From positions 4,342,001 through 4,402,000 of the forward strand of contig OU612067.1 in NCBI GenBank assembly GCA_914767715.1: a DNA stretch of 60,000 nt, read 5' to 3'. Position numbers and translations under genes: made by a program. The stretch is from Membranipora membranacea (taxonomy: Eukaryota > Bryozoa > Gymnolaemata > Cheilostomatida > Membraniporidae). Positions 39,953-52,823 of this stretch are shown one piece after another; the stretch's first letter is position 1, and each line of letters opens with the position of its first letter. The notes beneath the pieces were generated by a model. It was not told the DNA's origin and did no database searches. It was given only the letters and a program-made list of their open reading frames with translations.

Positions 39953-42900
39953 ATGTTGAACAGCAGGGTCACTGCATTGGTATTGCTCCAGAAAGTGGTT
40001 GGAATCTCAGAAAAAGCTGCAGAGATTGCAAGAATTGTCAGGAAAGCTTACTGGAAAAATAGTGCTAATGGCTTTATAGAGACAGAATCTAAATCTGCTG
40101 TTGATATCACTGACTTTAAGACACTAGCTGATGTGCTGATACAGGCAGTGATTACAAGGGAACTAAACCAAGCAGTAAGTTTTTCTTGGATTCTAGTAAA
40201 TTTTAGTGAACCCATAACTGAGTCAAACTACTACCAGACTCAGACTGCCCATCATACACTACTACTTTTCACCACTCCAGAGGGACTGGAGGATGCTACC
40301 TGACCTGATTAAGTTATTACACAGTATTAAGGAACCCATGGAAAGATAGTAGTAGTTGACAAAGGCAGTTAAATGCAAGTTGGCTCATGTAAAAGTTGTG
40401 AGGCAGAAAAGTATTCTAATTCAAATCTTAGGAAAAATATAGCAGATTGAAGCAAGCACACCTATCAGCTCACACTTATTCTGACTGTTGTCTTAGAAAT
40501 TAAATCCTAGGCCTGTATTGCCTTGTTCTTCCCAGCAGCATATCTCTGTTAATGGACAGTATAATGTAGGTAATCTATTAAAATGAACAAAAGATAGTGT
40601 GATAACAAATATTTTTCAATCTACTCCTGTGTAGCCTAATCTCAAATAAATTTAAAATTGAAAACTTCCTGACATAACAAGATCAAAGACCTGAATGCTG
40701 AATATTCGCAATGCAGGCTTAGTATATTATTATAGAGCAAGTTTGTTCCCTCTGTTAGATAGCAACAATGAACTAGTTTATTGATAGCAGAGAGAAAATG
40801 CAAGAGTTGGTGGTGGGGGAAAATTTATATCCAGCTTTTTTCAAACTCCTTCGATCACCAAACCAGAAGGAACATAGATGTTCTAATGTAACTGTAAGAA
40901 TGACATGGTTACTGTACACCCTTACAGTTACCTGGCATAAGCAGAATAAGAGGAGAGGAGAATGAGAGCTTTGAGGCAGGAAGTGGTGCGACTGTGAAAG
41001 TAGAAATCAAACAATCAGCTGAGGAAACTTCCGCAATGCTCAGTAAGTTTCCTTTTTCCTTAAATTTGAAGAAGAAGCCCATTGATATTATGAGGCATAA
41101 ACATAAACATAGACAGGACGCCATTTAGAGCATCAGCACTGAGGCGCTAGCCAATATGTTGGCTCTGATTGGTGGATGGGGAGAATAAGAGCCAATGGCA
41201 GTGCATATGGTACTTTTAGAAATGTACCTCCGACCTTGGGATTGTCTAACTTTTGATAAAAGATCTGAGAGTTGTTGGTTCGAGACCACATCTGGTCATC
41301 AATTTTTCATCTCACATATCCCAGATTTATTATAAGTTAGGCGACGCCAAGGTCGAAGGTACTTTCACGATTCAGCATTCAGCATTCAGCATTGGCTCTC
41401 CCTCTCCCCACCCACCAATCAACTTGGTATTACATTTAAACTAAATAGTTTTATTTAATAAATAACATCATTGATCATGAGAAGCCGCTAAATCCATAGG
41501 AATTTTTAAACTCAAAATCTGATTGAAATTGATTGACAACATAAAAATCTTTTTGAAGACTGCAAAACGATGATCAAACCATTGCTCCTACACATTTCAA
41601 TGTCCTAAGACCTAAAGCCACCCACAAAGGATTGCCTAACTTCAGCTGTATATGGTATCCTGTCTATGGTCATAACTTATAAAGGATGTTGTTTATTTGG
41701 TTGTTTTTATGAAGAAGACGTTTGGATTGGAAATATATGTCGAAATATGGCGTAGTCAATCTGTACATAAATATGCTGTGTAATCTGCACTGTAACAGGA
41801 AGATTTCTCCCTTGTAATGATGTGACTTGCACATTACTGAATGAATAGTTATAGATGCATGTTAATCATAATAAGAAAGTCTTTTATCTACAAACATGTA
41901 TTTTAATTGCAATTGGGCAATGTGACACTCTATGAAAAGCTTTCTATGCACCAGATGTCATAATCATTATGTTTCGCTCTAGAAGATTACTTCACAGTTT
42001 TTTGCTCCTTTCAGTATTTATAATTATGTTTATGGCAATAAGAGTGTCTTTTATCTAGATATATGTTTTACTACTGAAGCTTGATGATCATCAGTAAGCT
42101 CTTCCAAACTAATTTCTCATACAGTGTGTGACGTTCTATAAAGCTCTATAGTAGCATATGTTGTGATGTCTTGTTTACCTAGATAGTTATTATAGATAAC
42201 TTTACAGCTATATGTATCTATATTATTTCCAATTTAAAAATATTGAAAGCTATCATGTCAGTCCATGATGATAATAACATGGCTATAGTAAAGTTATTAA
42301 CAAATAATTCAGCTTGCCCCAAACAGGTTATAAGTTTTGAGTATCGCTGTTACAGGTCATGGACTGCAGGACAATGCTGTTATATCAAAACTAAGCACTC
42401 TCATACATTCTGACACAGAATGCCTCAGCTCCGAAACCAAAGAGAAACTCTTCAGTGACCATACTGACAAGCTATCATCGATAGAGTTTGATCTCGCTGA
42501 AATAGGAGTTTGGATAGACCCAATCGGTGAGTTAGCGTGTCAGCTTGCTAACTTAGCTCTGGCATCAATTATGTAAAAATGTCATACTCTTTTGGGATTG
42601 TTTTGAAGCTTCTGATCAATGTATGTAGGTACATTGATGCTCACTTAACTCAATTACTGTGAGAGCATAACTAAGTTCTCTTGGGGCAAATTCAGATTGG
42701 CTTTAGTTTCTCCATGGGAATCAGTACTTCATTTTTTATGATTTTTTGTTCTGAAAGTTGAGTCACTCATCTAATTGTTTCTCTCCATTTTTTTAAGACG
42801 CGACTGCAGAGTATGTGAAAGCTAGGAAGCCTATTCATGAAGACGGAGTGTTTCATTTGGGATTGCAGTGTGTGACAGTTATAATAGGTCTATACAACAC

Positions 42901-45191
42901 AACTACTGGAGTACCTATTGCAGGAGTTATAAACAGACCTTTTAACTTGCCTTCCATTGAAGATATCACTAACTGGGAGTCCCCAGATAGGTAAGGAGAT
43001 ATCTACAATGATATCATACTACCAGTGCGCGGTAATTAAAATACTGATTATCTTTGTTGACATAAGCAGTAGCTCAGGATTCAGTTTCCACCCTTCAATA
43101 CTGAGCTATAATGTTATCTAGTCCTAGTGACTAGGTGTGTTCATCGAGTTATATTATATGTATATTATATATATTATACCATAAAAATGTAAATATCATT
43201 GAGCACATTGTTATGTGACCATCACAAGTCATGCCATGACCTGTAATGCATTGGCAAAATTAGCTGGAGGTGTATGTTCTGCGGTTTCATTAGACTGAGG
43301 CATATAACTTCCCGGTCATATTCAGATGTTTAGTGTTAACTAGATCAGATGGACTTTCTTCCAATTTGCCAGCGTTGGAGTTGCCCCCTTCTTTACTGAC
43401 GCTGATGTAATGTGTACTTCATTGATGTGCTTACCACTCTTGTTAGTTGGCAGAGTGAGATATTTTGGAGTGTATGTCCTCCAGACTCCTCACTGTCAAT
43501 GACTAACCTACCTGCTAGTCCTCATAAAGATGGCAGTGAGAAACTGAAGATAGCTGCTAGTGCTGGAGAGAGCATGTTTTCTGTCATACTCAACCCAAAC
43601 TACAAGCTTAGTTCTCCCAGAGGTATGCCAAGCTAAAGACTGCATATTCCATCATTTGATTAGAAACAAACTCAGGGATTTGCTTCTTTTTTTTTTAGAA
43701 TTTTGTGGTAACAGAACTCATGTGATAATCGATATGTAGTTTTGCTCATGAAGTTGCCTTTATCATCTGAATAACTTATCAGCCGATCACTGAACTCACA
43801 GTGTTCACACAGTGTTGTGAAATGTTTTCATGTAGTAGGCAAGCTTTCACATTCGATTTCGATCAGAGTTACCCTTTCCTACAAGTGTTGATGATGATAT
43901 ATTTATATTATATGTAGATAATATGTATTAATTGATATAGCTGTGGAGATCATTTAGATTGTGTACATGACATGATGTAGAGAATATAAATGAATGATTC
44001 TGTTCTCCAACCTCAGACTGCAGCGAGTCTGTTTTGTGTCCTAGAGTTTAGTTTTAGTATGATTAGTATGATAACACCACTCATGTTTTCACTCTCCATG
44101 TTATACAGGTGCGGGTAATAAGATATTAACAGTAGCGACAGGCCATTCTGACCTATATCTCATCACTACTGACTCTAACGTGGTGTATAGGTGGGACGTA
44201 TGCGCTGGCCATGGTCTACTTAAATCTCAGGGTGGTGCTATCATCAGCTTTAAACCTACATTCGACGCTCTCAAACTTCATACAGGTATGTCATTTATAA
44301 ACTTTATGGGATACGACACCCTATAAAATAAAGTTTTAATAAATAAATCACTAGAATTGAAATATGTCAGCTGGTTGCCAAAAGGTGCCTTTGATCTGTA
44401 GTCATTAAAATTCAAAGTTCACATTTAAATAAGTGCTTTATTGTATAATACTTGCTACCGAATTCTTCGAAGCTAACTTTAAAGGAATATATAGACATTA
44501 CTTGTCACAGACCATCTGATTTAGTTCTTTTTTGAGGAAGCAGAATTAGGTGATAGGATAGAGATTAGAGAAGTAAGAATGAATCAAAATGACTTACCTG
44601 GATATGATTATATTTACCGCATCACCGCCTATGCCTTGTTCTGTGTCATATTATTATGATACATATCAAATTATGTAAACTTATTAGTCAACTAAATTGG
44701 GTGAAGTTGGGAGCTCTCTGCTCATTTCAAGTGTGGGGATAACTCCCTCGCCAGATATAATAGGAAAATCACAATCTGTACGTACATATAGATATAGAAA
44801 ACCAATTCCACTCACATATCTATTAAATATGTCAATAATTAAATACTGCAGGAAACAGAGTCAGTTTGTTGTTGTTGCAGTTCAGTTATTTTATTCAAAC
44901 TCATCAAGCCAATATCATTAGCAATTGTTTTGTTATATTCTATCAGTAGCTAGTAGGGGAAGATGTGACTTGAAAGTTATGAAACATACTGAATAGCTTT
45001 GAGATGATTTGATTTTAAATGTCAATTTTTTCACAGGAAAACTAGAGGATTTCGACTTCTCACAACATGAGATAGATTATAGATGTGGCCATGACCCTTT
45101 GTTAGATGGAATCGTTTGCTATACTGACAAAAAACAGGCGATACGCCTCTTCAGAGATATGTTGGAATCTGAGAGGCAGCAACAACAATAA
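39953..45191 (+). CDS. INPP1: Inositol polyphosphate 1-phosphatase, complete
   Basis: Seven exons in phase: 39953-40174, 40928-41042, 42356-42526, 42798-42990, 43447-43622, 44109-44285 and 45037-45191, giving 402 aa (human 399). It removes the 1-phosphate from Ins(1,4)P2 and Ins(1,3,4)P3 in inositol recycling; the family is Mg-dependent and lithium-sensitive. N-terminal SEKAAEIAR and DFKTLADVLIQ match the family. Metal-site motifs are present: RGEEN, then WIDPID at the exon 3/4 junction, and WDVCAGHG in exon 6. The last exon ends in QQQQ. An in-frame ATG at 39899 would add 18 residues; I chose 39953 because it fits the human N-terminus better. Confidence 0.94.
41166..41421. mobile_element. 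Foldback/MITE-like element in INPP1 intron 2
   Basis: The left end TGATTGGTGGATGGGGAGA is mirrored by TCTCCCCACCCACCAATCA at the right end. Inner matches (AGAGCCAATG, GTACCT.CGACCTTGG) extend the imperfect inverted repeat to about 70 bp per side. The right arm holds three copies of ATTCAGC, and the centre holds GGTTCGAGACC, a near match to a Pol III B box. No coding capacity is visible. Confidence 0.7.
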
Positions 45192-48100
45192 TCAGAAAGG
45201 AGGAAACCAAAGATGTCACTTCAACCAAAGATATAGGACAGATAGGAAATATATGTGTTATTGTGTTGTCACTTGTGCTAATAGCAGTTACTTGTAGTTT
45301 TAATTCAAAAAACCTGACAAGCCTGTCTTTTATTTCCAGTTGATGCTTCTTGCAGAGTTTATTGTTTAGAAGTTTATAATTTTCCTAATGCTACAGCCAT
45401 TTTATACATATATATATAGATATATTATTTTTGTTGAAAATTTGACAATGTTAGATGGTAATTAAAAAATATGAAAACAGTACCATTGAGTATGTTTTAT
45501 GATGTTGTTTGAGTTACATTTCATAGTCCTGATTGGCTCTGTTTTATTTGCATACTCAATCTGGAGCTGCCCAGCACTTATTAATCTTGTTTTCTGTTGC
45601 GGATAATGTGGGCGAAATAATTACTGAGTTTGCAATTTGAGTCACCAGGTATTTGTTTTTCTACCTGATGCTGATAAACTATGGTTTAACACATTATCAG
45701 TATCTATATAAAAATCAGTAATAAGTTTTGCAGGGTAGAATTGCAGGAATATCAATTTGATACGGCATGCGCAGCAAATACAAGAATTTTGAGATCGGTT
45801 CACTGTACCAAAAATGTCTATATTGATGAGATGATAGCTAATTCTAAGATCACAAACATCACACACCTAGCTGCTTGGTCATAGCAACAGATTTTTATTT
45901 GCTAAAAAAACATTTGAGATTGAAATTAAATTTAACTCAAACTTTGCTTTATCTAACAACAACTACAGTGCAACGATGAAACTTACTGCTACATAAAATA
46001 ACAAAGAATCAAGTGCTAAACTCTTGATAAACCTCATCCTGCTAGGGAGTTGGGACTGGACTGGACCATCTCCTTGCTTTGGCCAAACTCTCCCACCCTC
46101 CCGGCCTGCCCTGATCAAAGAGTGTGTGAGAACTAAGTTTGGAGTTGCATTTCCTTAGGTATAGTGGAAGAAGTTATCTTACCATACAATTTTGGTGGCT
46201 TCTCTTCTAGATTCCTCCTCAGTAGAAAATCAACAAACTGACTAGCCTATTATGAGCCCGGATTATAGCTAACCAGTAAAGATACTGCTCAAATTGGTGA
46301 AAATGACACATAAAATGTTGGTTTCATCTCTATCTTATTCATCTGGAGACTAGAGGGTTACAAACCTTCTTCAGGTTGCTGCGCAGTGATACATTTCCCT
46401 ATTGTGTAAAGAAGGCGATGACGCTGTGATTTTTCAGCTGACGTTGCCACTACGTGTCCAGTGAAATCACTCAAGACTGCTGACGAAAAATACGTAGTTC
46501 GGAGGGTAAGTTCTTGTAAACATTAGGGGAATGCCCTCACGTGCTAAGAAAGTTAGAATGGGCCCAGGTCAGCCCTATTTTTTACCTGGATGCTTCATAA
46601 AAGATGATTTTGAAATACTTTTCTGGGCTTCTACTCAGCCACTCACTTCTTAACTGGTAGGTGAGTCAACATATTGAAGTTGGTATACATAAAATAAGAA
46701 GTATGTGAGCATAATTATGAATAATAATTTGTGGGGGGTTTTGGTGTAACATCAGCTTATCTCTCTCCACTTTCTGCCAGTATCACTATCTATATATATC
46801 TTATGTAATTCTAAGCTCATCATTACTTCCAACTCAGAAAGCAAAAAATAAAACTCCTCCTGGCCCTACTACCATGCTAGTGCTATGTATGTATATTACA
46901 TGGAAATACATGTATATTCTCCCTGATTAAACTTATAATTAAAGTCCGCTACACAACTACTGTAGTGGTAGTTCTATTCAAGGTGTTGGGCTAAAACTCC
47001 ATGTTCTATCTATCTATATATATTAAGAAGTAACACTCTCACTCTTCTAGACTTTCTCTGCATGGTTCCCAGCGGGCACATTGTATGCGGCAACATGTTT
47101 CCAATGTCGTAATTGGATTGTTTCTGTGTTGCATGGTACACGTTTAACATTCAATATCTTGTAGATGCATAAATGGTGCATACAAAGCAACACAGTTTTT
47201 TCCAATATGGTAACTGCGCAGTAACTACAGCTACTTTACTAGAGAGTAATTTGCAAGAATACTGGCATCATATGGGAAAAAAATGCTTTGCAATTTGTTT
47301 GCTAACACTCTGTGTGGCTCCAAATTGTGTGCAATTCTATTTTGCACTGTTGTATTCCATTTCTTAAAATCAAATCTAGTCTCTAAACTGCATGGGAACG
47401 ATGCGTTCATGACTGCGTAGCTGTTGAATTTGTATACATTACTTGCATTTATCTCCCCTGATAAGCTGCTAACGTTTGGTAAGCCCTTGTGACAACACAA
47501 CAGTGCAATATATTTATTTAAATAAGCCATTATTCAATAACTTTGAAACATTAATACATGTCAGTATTTTGAAATAGGTTAATATATAGCCAGGGTTTAA
47601 ATTACCTGCATTAAGCACCACTTAATGTTCTTTGCGAATAAAGTTGAACCAGATTGTATTCGTAATGAGTTTCAAGTTATCTAATTTTGTGTCACATTAC
47701 CTTGAGATCAAAAACAGTCGCCTAAACAGAAAGTGGCCGCTTATCAGCAGTTCTCATCACTACACTGCTAATGACTCAATGACTTACCCTACACTAGTGC
47801 AAGTCCAATGGTCTAATGGGCCTACTACTCAACATCCACAGTGGACTGAATCACTATGAGTAAAACACCCTCCTAAAAGCTAAATGATATTAAATCTAAT
47901 ATATCGTAATTAAAATGAAATATATACTGAGGTATGACATATTGTGTATAAATTTGCTGTCTAGAAAACGCATGGTTACTATATATACAAGCCTCTAGTT
48001 AGATGTGTAGCAGAGGCAGTTTATATATCGTAACAATATCTACTAAAATGCACCATTCCAACATATAATAGCGAGACAGATTGCCACATTAGGCAGACGT

Positions 48101-49167
48101 AGTTCAGCCTCTAAGGTAAACATCTTTTCAACATAGTTTAGATACAGTTGTGCCGGCTGGGTTGGTCCTAAAATATCTATAACTCTAATTGCTCTGTCAT
48201 CTGTAGTACTACGGTATCTATATTGATTTAGTAAAAATGTTACAATTCTTCAGATCAATCAAACAATTGCAGTGGTCCAGTGTCTACTTAGCATGTCTCT
48301 CTAATACCATGTGTTAGGAGGAGCCAATTTTAGTAGAAACTAGGGCTTATTGAGAGTTATCGTTATTGAGAAGAATTGCAATGTGATGATGAAAAAATAA
48401 TACCATTAAATTATGTCACATTCCAATCCACACATCTAATGCCCCTCACCACAGTGTAACAAGTGAAGAGTCCATAGATTGATATTACATGAGCCATATA
48501 AAGTCCGACATCAAATTCATAGTGAATATAGTCTAAGGTCTTACCTTCAACTAAATCAAAAGCAGTCACAGGTCACGGAAGGACATACAGATGGATAAAT
48601 ATATCTACCATTGACTACGATTCTCCTTGGGGAGACAGTATGTGGTGGTAATGTCCTATCAGTATCAGCAGTTTTTATGCATTTATATGATCGGCCAATT
48701 GATTCTGATATCAGACGGCTCATTGTTTTCTAGTCTACATAAAGAATCAATCGACTCTACATATGACCTTGTCATGTTCATGAAGACTTAAGTCATGTTT
48801 ATTTCATTGGGACCTAGGCGTAGCTAAGCCCTGGTTATCTGCCTATCAAACCATCCGAAGAAAACTTACTATGACATAATTTTCATCAAAATTAGTTTAG
48901 ATTTTCCTTTTTCTTGTAGTATCACAATACAACTGGCACCAAAACAGTTAGCACAGACAGGTCTGCTAGTTTTTGCCCCAAAACCACAGCAATGCTTGCC
49001 TTCAGCAACACACAAGAACTTAATGATAATTTAAAGTTTTTTTTTTATATTTAGACTGAAGTCAACTACAGGTGAAGAATCGTCCGATTGCAACACTTAG
49101 AAAGAGTTTGAACAACTTTCTTCCATCTTAATTAATTTCCTGGTGCGAGAAAATAGACTGGAGAACA
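45192..49167. other. Intergenic spacer INPP1-CREB
   Basis: About 4 kb with no gene I can support. It should contain the INPP1 3' UTR (ATTAAA at about 45461 is a possible signal) and the CREB promoter and 5' UTR. The sequence is AT-rich with short open frames only. Confidence 0.5.
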
Positions 49168-52030
49168 ATGGATAATCTTGGCGATGACGACAACTCAAGC
49201 GTAGGTTCTCTAGAATCTTATTCATTTCTCAATTTGTCTGGTTAAAAAATAGGGATACCCTAGATACAGGATTAAGGGATTAATTCCTACGTCATCGAGT
49301 AGCCTCGATAGTGGTATTAATGGTTATTTATCAAGATTGATCTTCATTCAAGTAACGGATACCGAAGACACAGCAAGTTTAGATTGGGCTATCCAAGCTC
49401 ACTTAATTAGCCGCTGTACATTGTAGTACTAGTTAAGTTTGGTTCAGCCAACTTTATTTTGTATTTACCGAACAGTCTTTGGGAGAGCACGAAGATCAGG
49501 ATAACGCTACGCGGAGAGAGTTGTTAGCTAGACGACCCTCCTACCGTAAGATACTAAATGATTTATCAGGTGGGGCTGGAGGCTCTGATATGATTGGAGA
49601 TAAAATACAAGAAGAAGAAGATAGTAACGACAGTGACGGACCTCAAAACGTGTACTCCTCTAATAATACAGTCGGTGAGTGTATGTAACTTGGTCATATG
49701 TACCAGTCTGGACCTGCCTCCTCTGTGTACCAGAGCTTCTTTTATCACATTTATTGTTACTGTTTTGTGTGAGAATTAGAGGACACTCTATTTTGAGCTC
49801 ACCAGGAATTTATGCACACTCCAATACAAGCCGAGGTATTACACTTGTTTCTATCTATACAAGGCGCTCACACTGTTTAGTTTACGCAATGGGCGGTGTA
49901 AGCTGTTGCGAAATTCACTACGTTTGTAGACACTCCTTTCGTTATGGATGGCTAACTTGAATGACAATGATGATATGACAGAGCCATTGTTTCTCACACG
50001 AACCTTCATAGAAAACCACTGAATGATGCTGCGCTCAGTTCTGTTACTAGCAAACATAGGCATTCTAATTCAGCTCGCTTATATACAGTTAGATACAGTT
50101 ACGCCCGATTTCCATGACATATTTTGATGAGGTTGTTTGTTTCTTTTTATAGTTTTACCACCCGGTGCTATACAGATAACAGACAGTAATGGACATGGTA
50201 TACAGACTCTGACTATGAGTAACAGTGATCCAGCAGTATCTGCATCAGGTAGGCACCCCTAAATAAGCTAGTGTGAACAGAGGTGGGGGGGGGGAGGGGG
50301 AGAGTTTAGGGTGCATAATCAATCGTAGCCCCATTGAGCGATCAAATGTTAATTGTGCACACTTAGGCTCAACCAAACATATTCTGAAAGTAGCATATTG
50401 TGAGGATATATAGAGGGGTAATGGACCTCTGTATTCACATCCTATGTGACAAGTGAGTGTGTATCTTCAAACCCTAAATTCTATACCCAGAGTTCATCTA
50501 CTATTCAAAGATGAAATGTAGTAATGAAAAAAATGATTATCAAATTTGCTTGGTATCCCAACATGTTGCTCTTTTTCTAACAGGTTCCTTCCTTTATGAG
50601 TTGCTGCAGTTGTTGGTGTCATCAGTCTGTTTGACTTTAGATCATGACACAATAAATTAAATTCTGCCGACAATCTTTACACCATCTTATCACATAATAA
50701 TGATCTTATCTTATTCCTATCAACAAGGGGGGATTATAGAATAAGACTTAGATCCGCCAGCTTCATAATGATGATTTTTGTTGTGTCAATCTTCTTTTAA
50801 CTCAGTTCACTTATACAGCGATGACCTTGGTTTGAAAGCTGATGATACATCCTTCCTTCCTAACCATATTTCACTTCTGAAAAACCAAGGGTGTCTCTAA
50901 CTCCTTGGACAAGCCATGCATATCATAATCTGTTGGCATCAAACATTGGCCCTTCTTATATATCCTTTTGCAACCCTATTTGAATGATTACCCCATCAAT
51001 ATCGGTCTTAAGAATGTGACATTGTTTTGCAGGTGCTACAATAGTTCAGTACGCTCAGGGACCGGACGGACAACTTCTTATACCTGCAGGATCAGCTTAT
51101 CAGCTTAGTACTATCGGAGGTCAAAGTGTGGTGATGGCCACCTCGGGGTCGGGGGTTAGTGAAGAGGCATCAAGGAAACGAGAACTCAGGCTACTCAAAA
51201 ATAGGTAAGTACGATTTTCACTTATGTATTTTGCGCATGTGCACTTCAGGTTAGTTATCTTTGCACTGTAGCTACTGAATACTCCAAATGTGCTTGAGTT
51301 CTCAAACAGAAAAGTCACCCCACCCGAACTGGAGAACTGGGAACTCAGCACATTTGGATTAAACCAAACGCTACGGTGCAGAGCAGAGAGACTCATATCA
51401 CAGAGTCGATCTGCAAGCAGTGTGTCACTAATGTGTGTGCACTATGATACTTTGGTGTAGTAAATAGGGTTAAATATGTCAATCCACCATGGTGTTTTAT
51501 GATGACACACTGGCTGTAAACGTGACACACTGGCTAAAGATGTATTATAATTAGGAAAATGTGACATATTGACAGTCTATTGAAATGTCACACTATTTAA
51601 AATATCACTATGACATCATCATAGCGTAATTATCACTTGTAGGGCAGATTAGTCAGTGTGATATTGTAAATGAAGAAAACATTGAAGCATGAATGATGAA
51701 TGATGAATAATTTCAGTTTTTTTTTCTGTCTGTCAGAGCACCGTTGCTGCAATATTGGAGATCTGAAATGTCATCATCTATGTTTTAAAAATGTTTTTTT
51801 TTGTTGTTGACAAACATACGTAAAAGTACCAATAATAATGTGTTATAATGATAAACATGTGTCTTTGTTTCTACAGGGAAGCAGCCAAGGAGTGCAGAAG
51901 GAAAAAGAAAGAGTATGTCAAGTGTTTAGAGAACAGAGTAGCTGTGCTGGAGAATCAGAATAAAGCGCTTATAGAAGAGCTTAAAAGTCTCAAAGAACTT
52001 TATTGTCAGAAGGATGTGGGCATGTTGTAG
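49168..52030 (+). CDS. CREB1: CREB/CREM/ATF1-family bZIP transcription factor, compact
   Basis: Five exons in phase: 49168-49200, 49476-49674, 50153-50248, 51033-51204 and 51877-52030, encoding 217 aa. The kinase-inducible domain is clear: RRPSYRKILNDLS, with the Ser of RRPSY equivalent to human Ser133, the PKA site that recruits CBP/p300. A glutamine-type activation region follows (GIQTLTMSN, IVQYAQGPDGQLL). The bZIP ends the protein: RKRELRLLKNREAAKECRRK and a leucine zipper (LENRVAVLENQNKAL), ending LYCQKDVGML. It would bind CRE sites as a dimer in the nucleus. Human CREB1 is 341 aa; the first Q-rich domain is absent here, leaving 11 residues from exon 1. The symbol marks the family; paralogue assignment is open. 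Confidence 0.94.
49288..49294. promoter_or_regulatory. CRE-like site in CREB intron 1
   Basis: TACGTCA matches seven of eight bases of the palindromic cAMP-response element and lies 88 bp after CREB exon 1. Autoregulation through CRE sites is known for CREM/ICER and CREB. A 7-bp match alone is weak evidence. Confidence 0.3.
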
Positions 52031-52084
52031 TGGCACTGCTTCAATCCCTGATAAAAATCTCATCTCAGTGTATTTGCCTGCTCT

Positions 52085-52216
52085 TTCTCACACACTCCTC
52101 TCACACACACTCCCCCTCCCTGCTCTCTCTCTCACACACTCCTCTCACACACACTCCCCCTCCCTGCTCTCTCTCTCGCACACACTCCTCTCTCACACGC
52201 TCCTCTCTCACACACT
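52085..52216 (+). repeat. CT/CA-rich minisatellite in the CREB 3' region
   Basis: A unit of about 50 bp (CTCACACACTCCTCTCACAC followed by a CCCCCTCCCTG block) is repeated about 2.5 times, with shorter CTCTCACAC subrepeats. It starts 55 bp after the CREB stop, so it probably lies in the 3' UTR. A candidate AATAAA is at 52697-52702. Confidence 0.85.
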
Positions 52217-52823
52217 CCCCCTCCCTGCGTATCTGTATAATATTTTAATCACGTGTCTCTCCTATTTTTATACTATGGTATCATTGATAACACGTTCGGT
52301 GTGAACTCTTAATCTTGGTTCACTTGCTGGCACTAGCCTCGCCACGCCGCCGTGTTAGATGTAGAATTATTTACATATACCAGTCAAGTCATTAATTGGA
52401 CTTGTTTTTAAGTCCTCATTTACAGTTTGTTGCAGTATTACACTATCAGAATTTCTGATAATATTCCCTAAATCTGCAGAGTAACGGTTATAACGAAGGA
52501 AGTTGATTTCTTTATCTTTTTGGCAGAGTGTATTTGAAAGCCATTCAGGCGAAAGTCGATTATTTAGGAAGCACTGCATGTAACGCTTATTCTCACTGTA
52601 CAGTTTATCGCAATGTCCATTAAAATCTCAGCTTTCATTATTTCATAATTGCCGCTATTTTCAGTCGGGCTCCATTATGAGTTGTATATTTTTTCCAATA
52701 AAACTTATAAAAATAATAAATAAACCTGGTTTCAGTCACTGATCGCGTCTAGGCACTTCTCTGTCTTTCTGCAGCTCCCATCAGACCAGAAGTAGTTAGG
52801 CAATTATTATCCGAGGGATCCCC

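Noticed and set aside
44697-44921. Plus-strand 74-codon frame in INPP1 intron 6
   Set aside because: It falls between two phase-matched INPP1 exons and shows no family resemblance.
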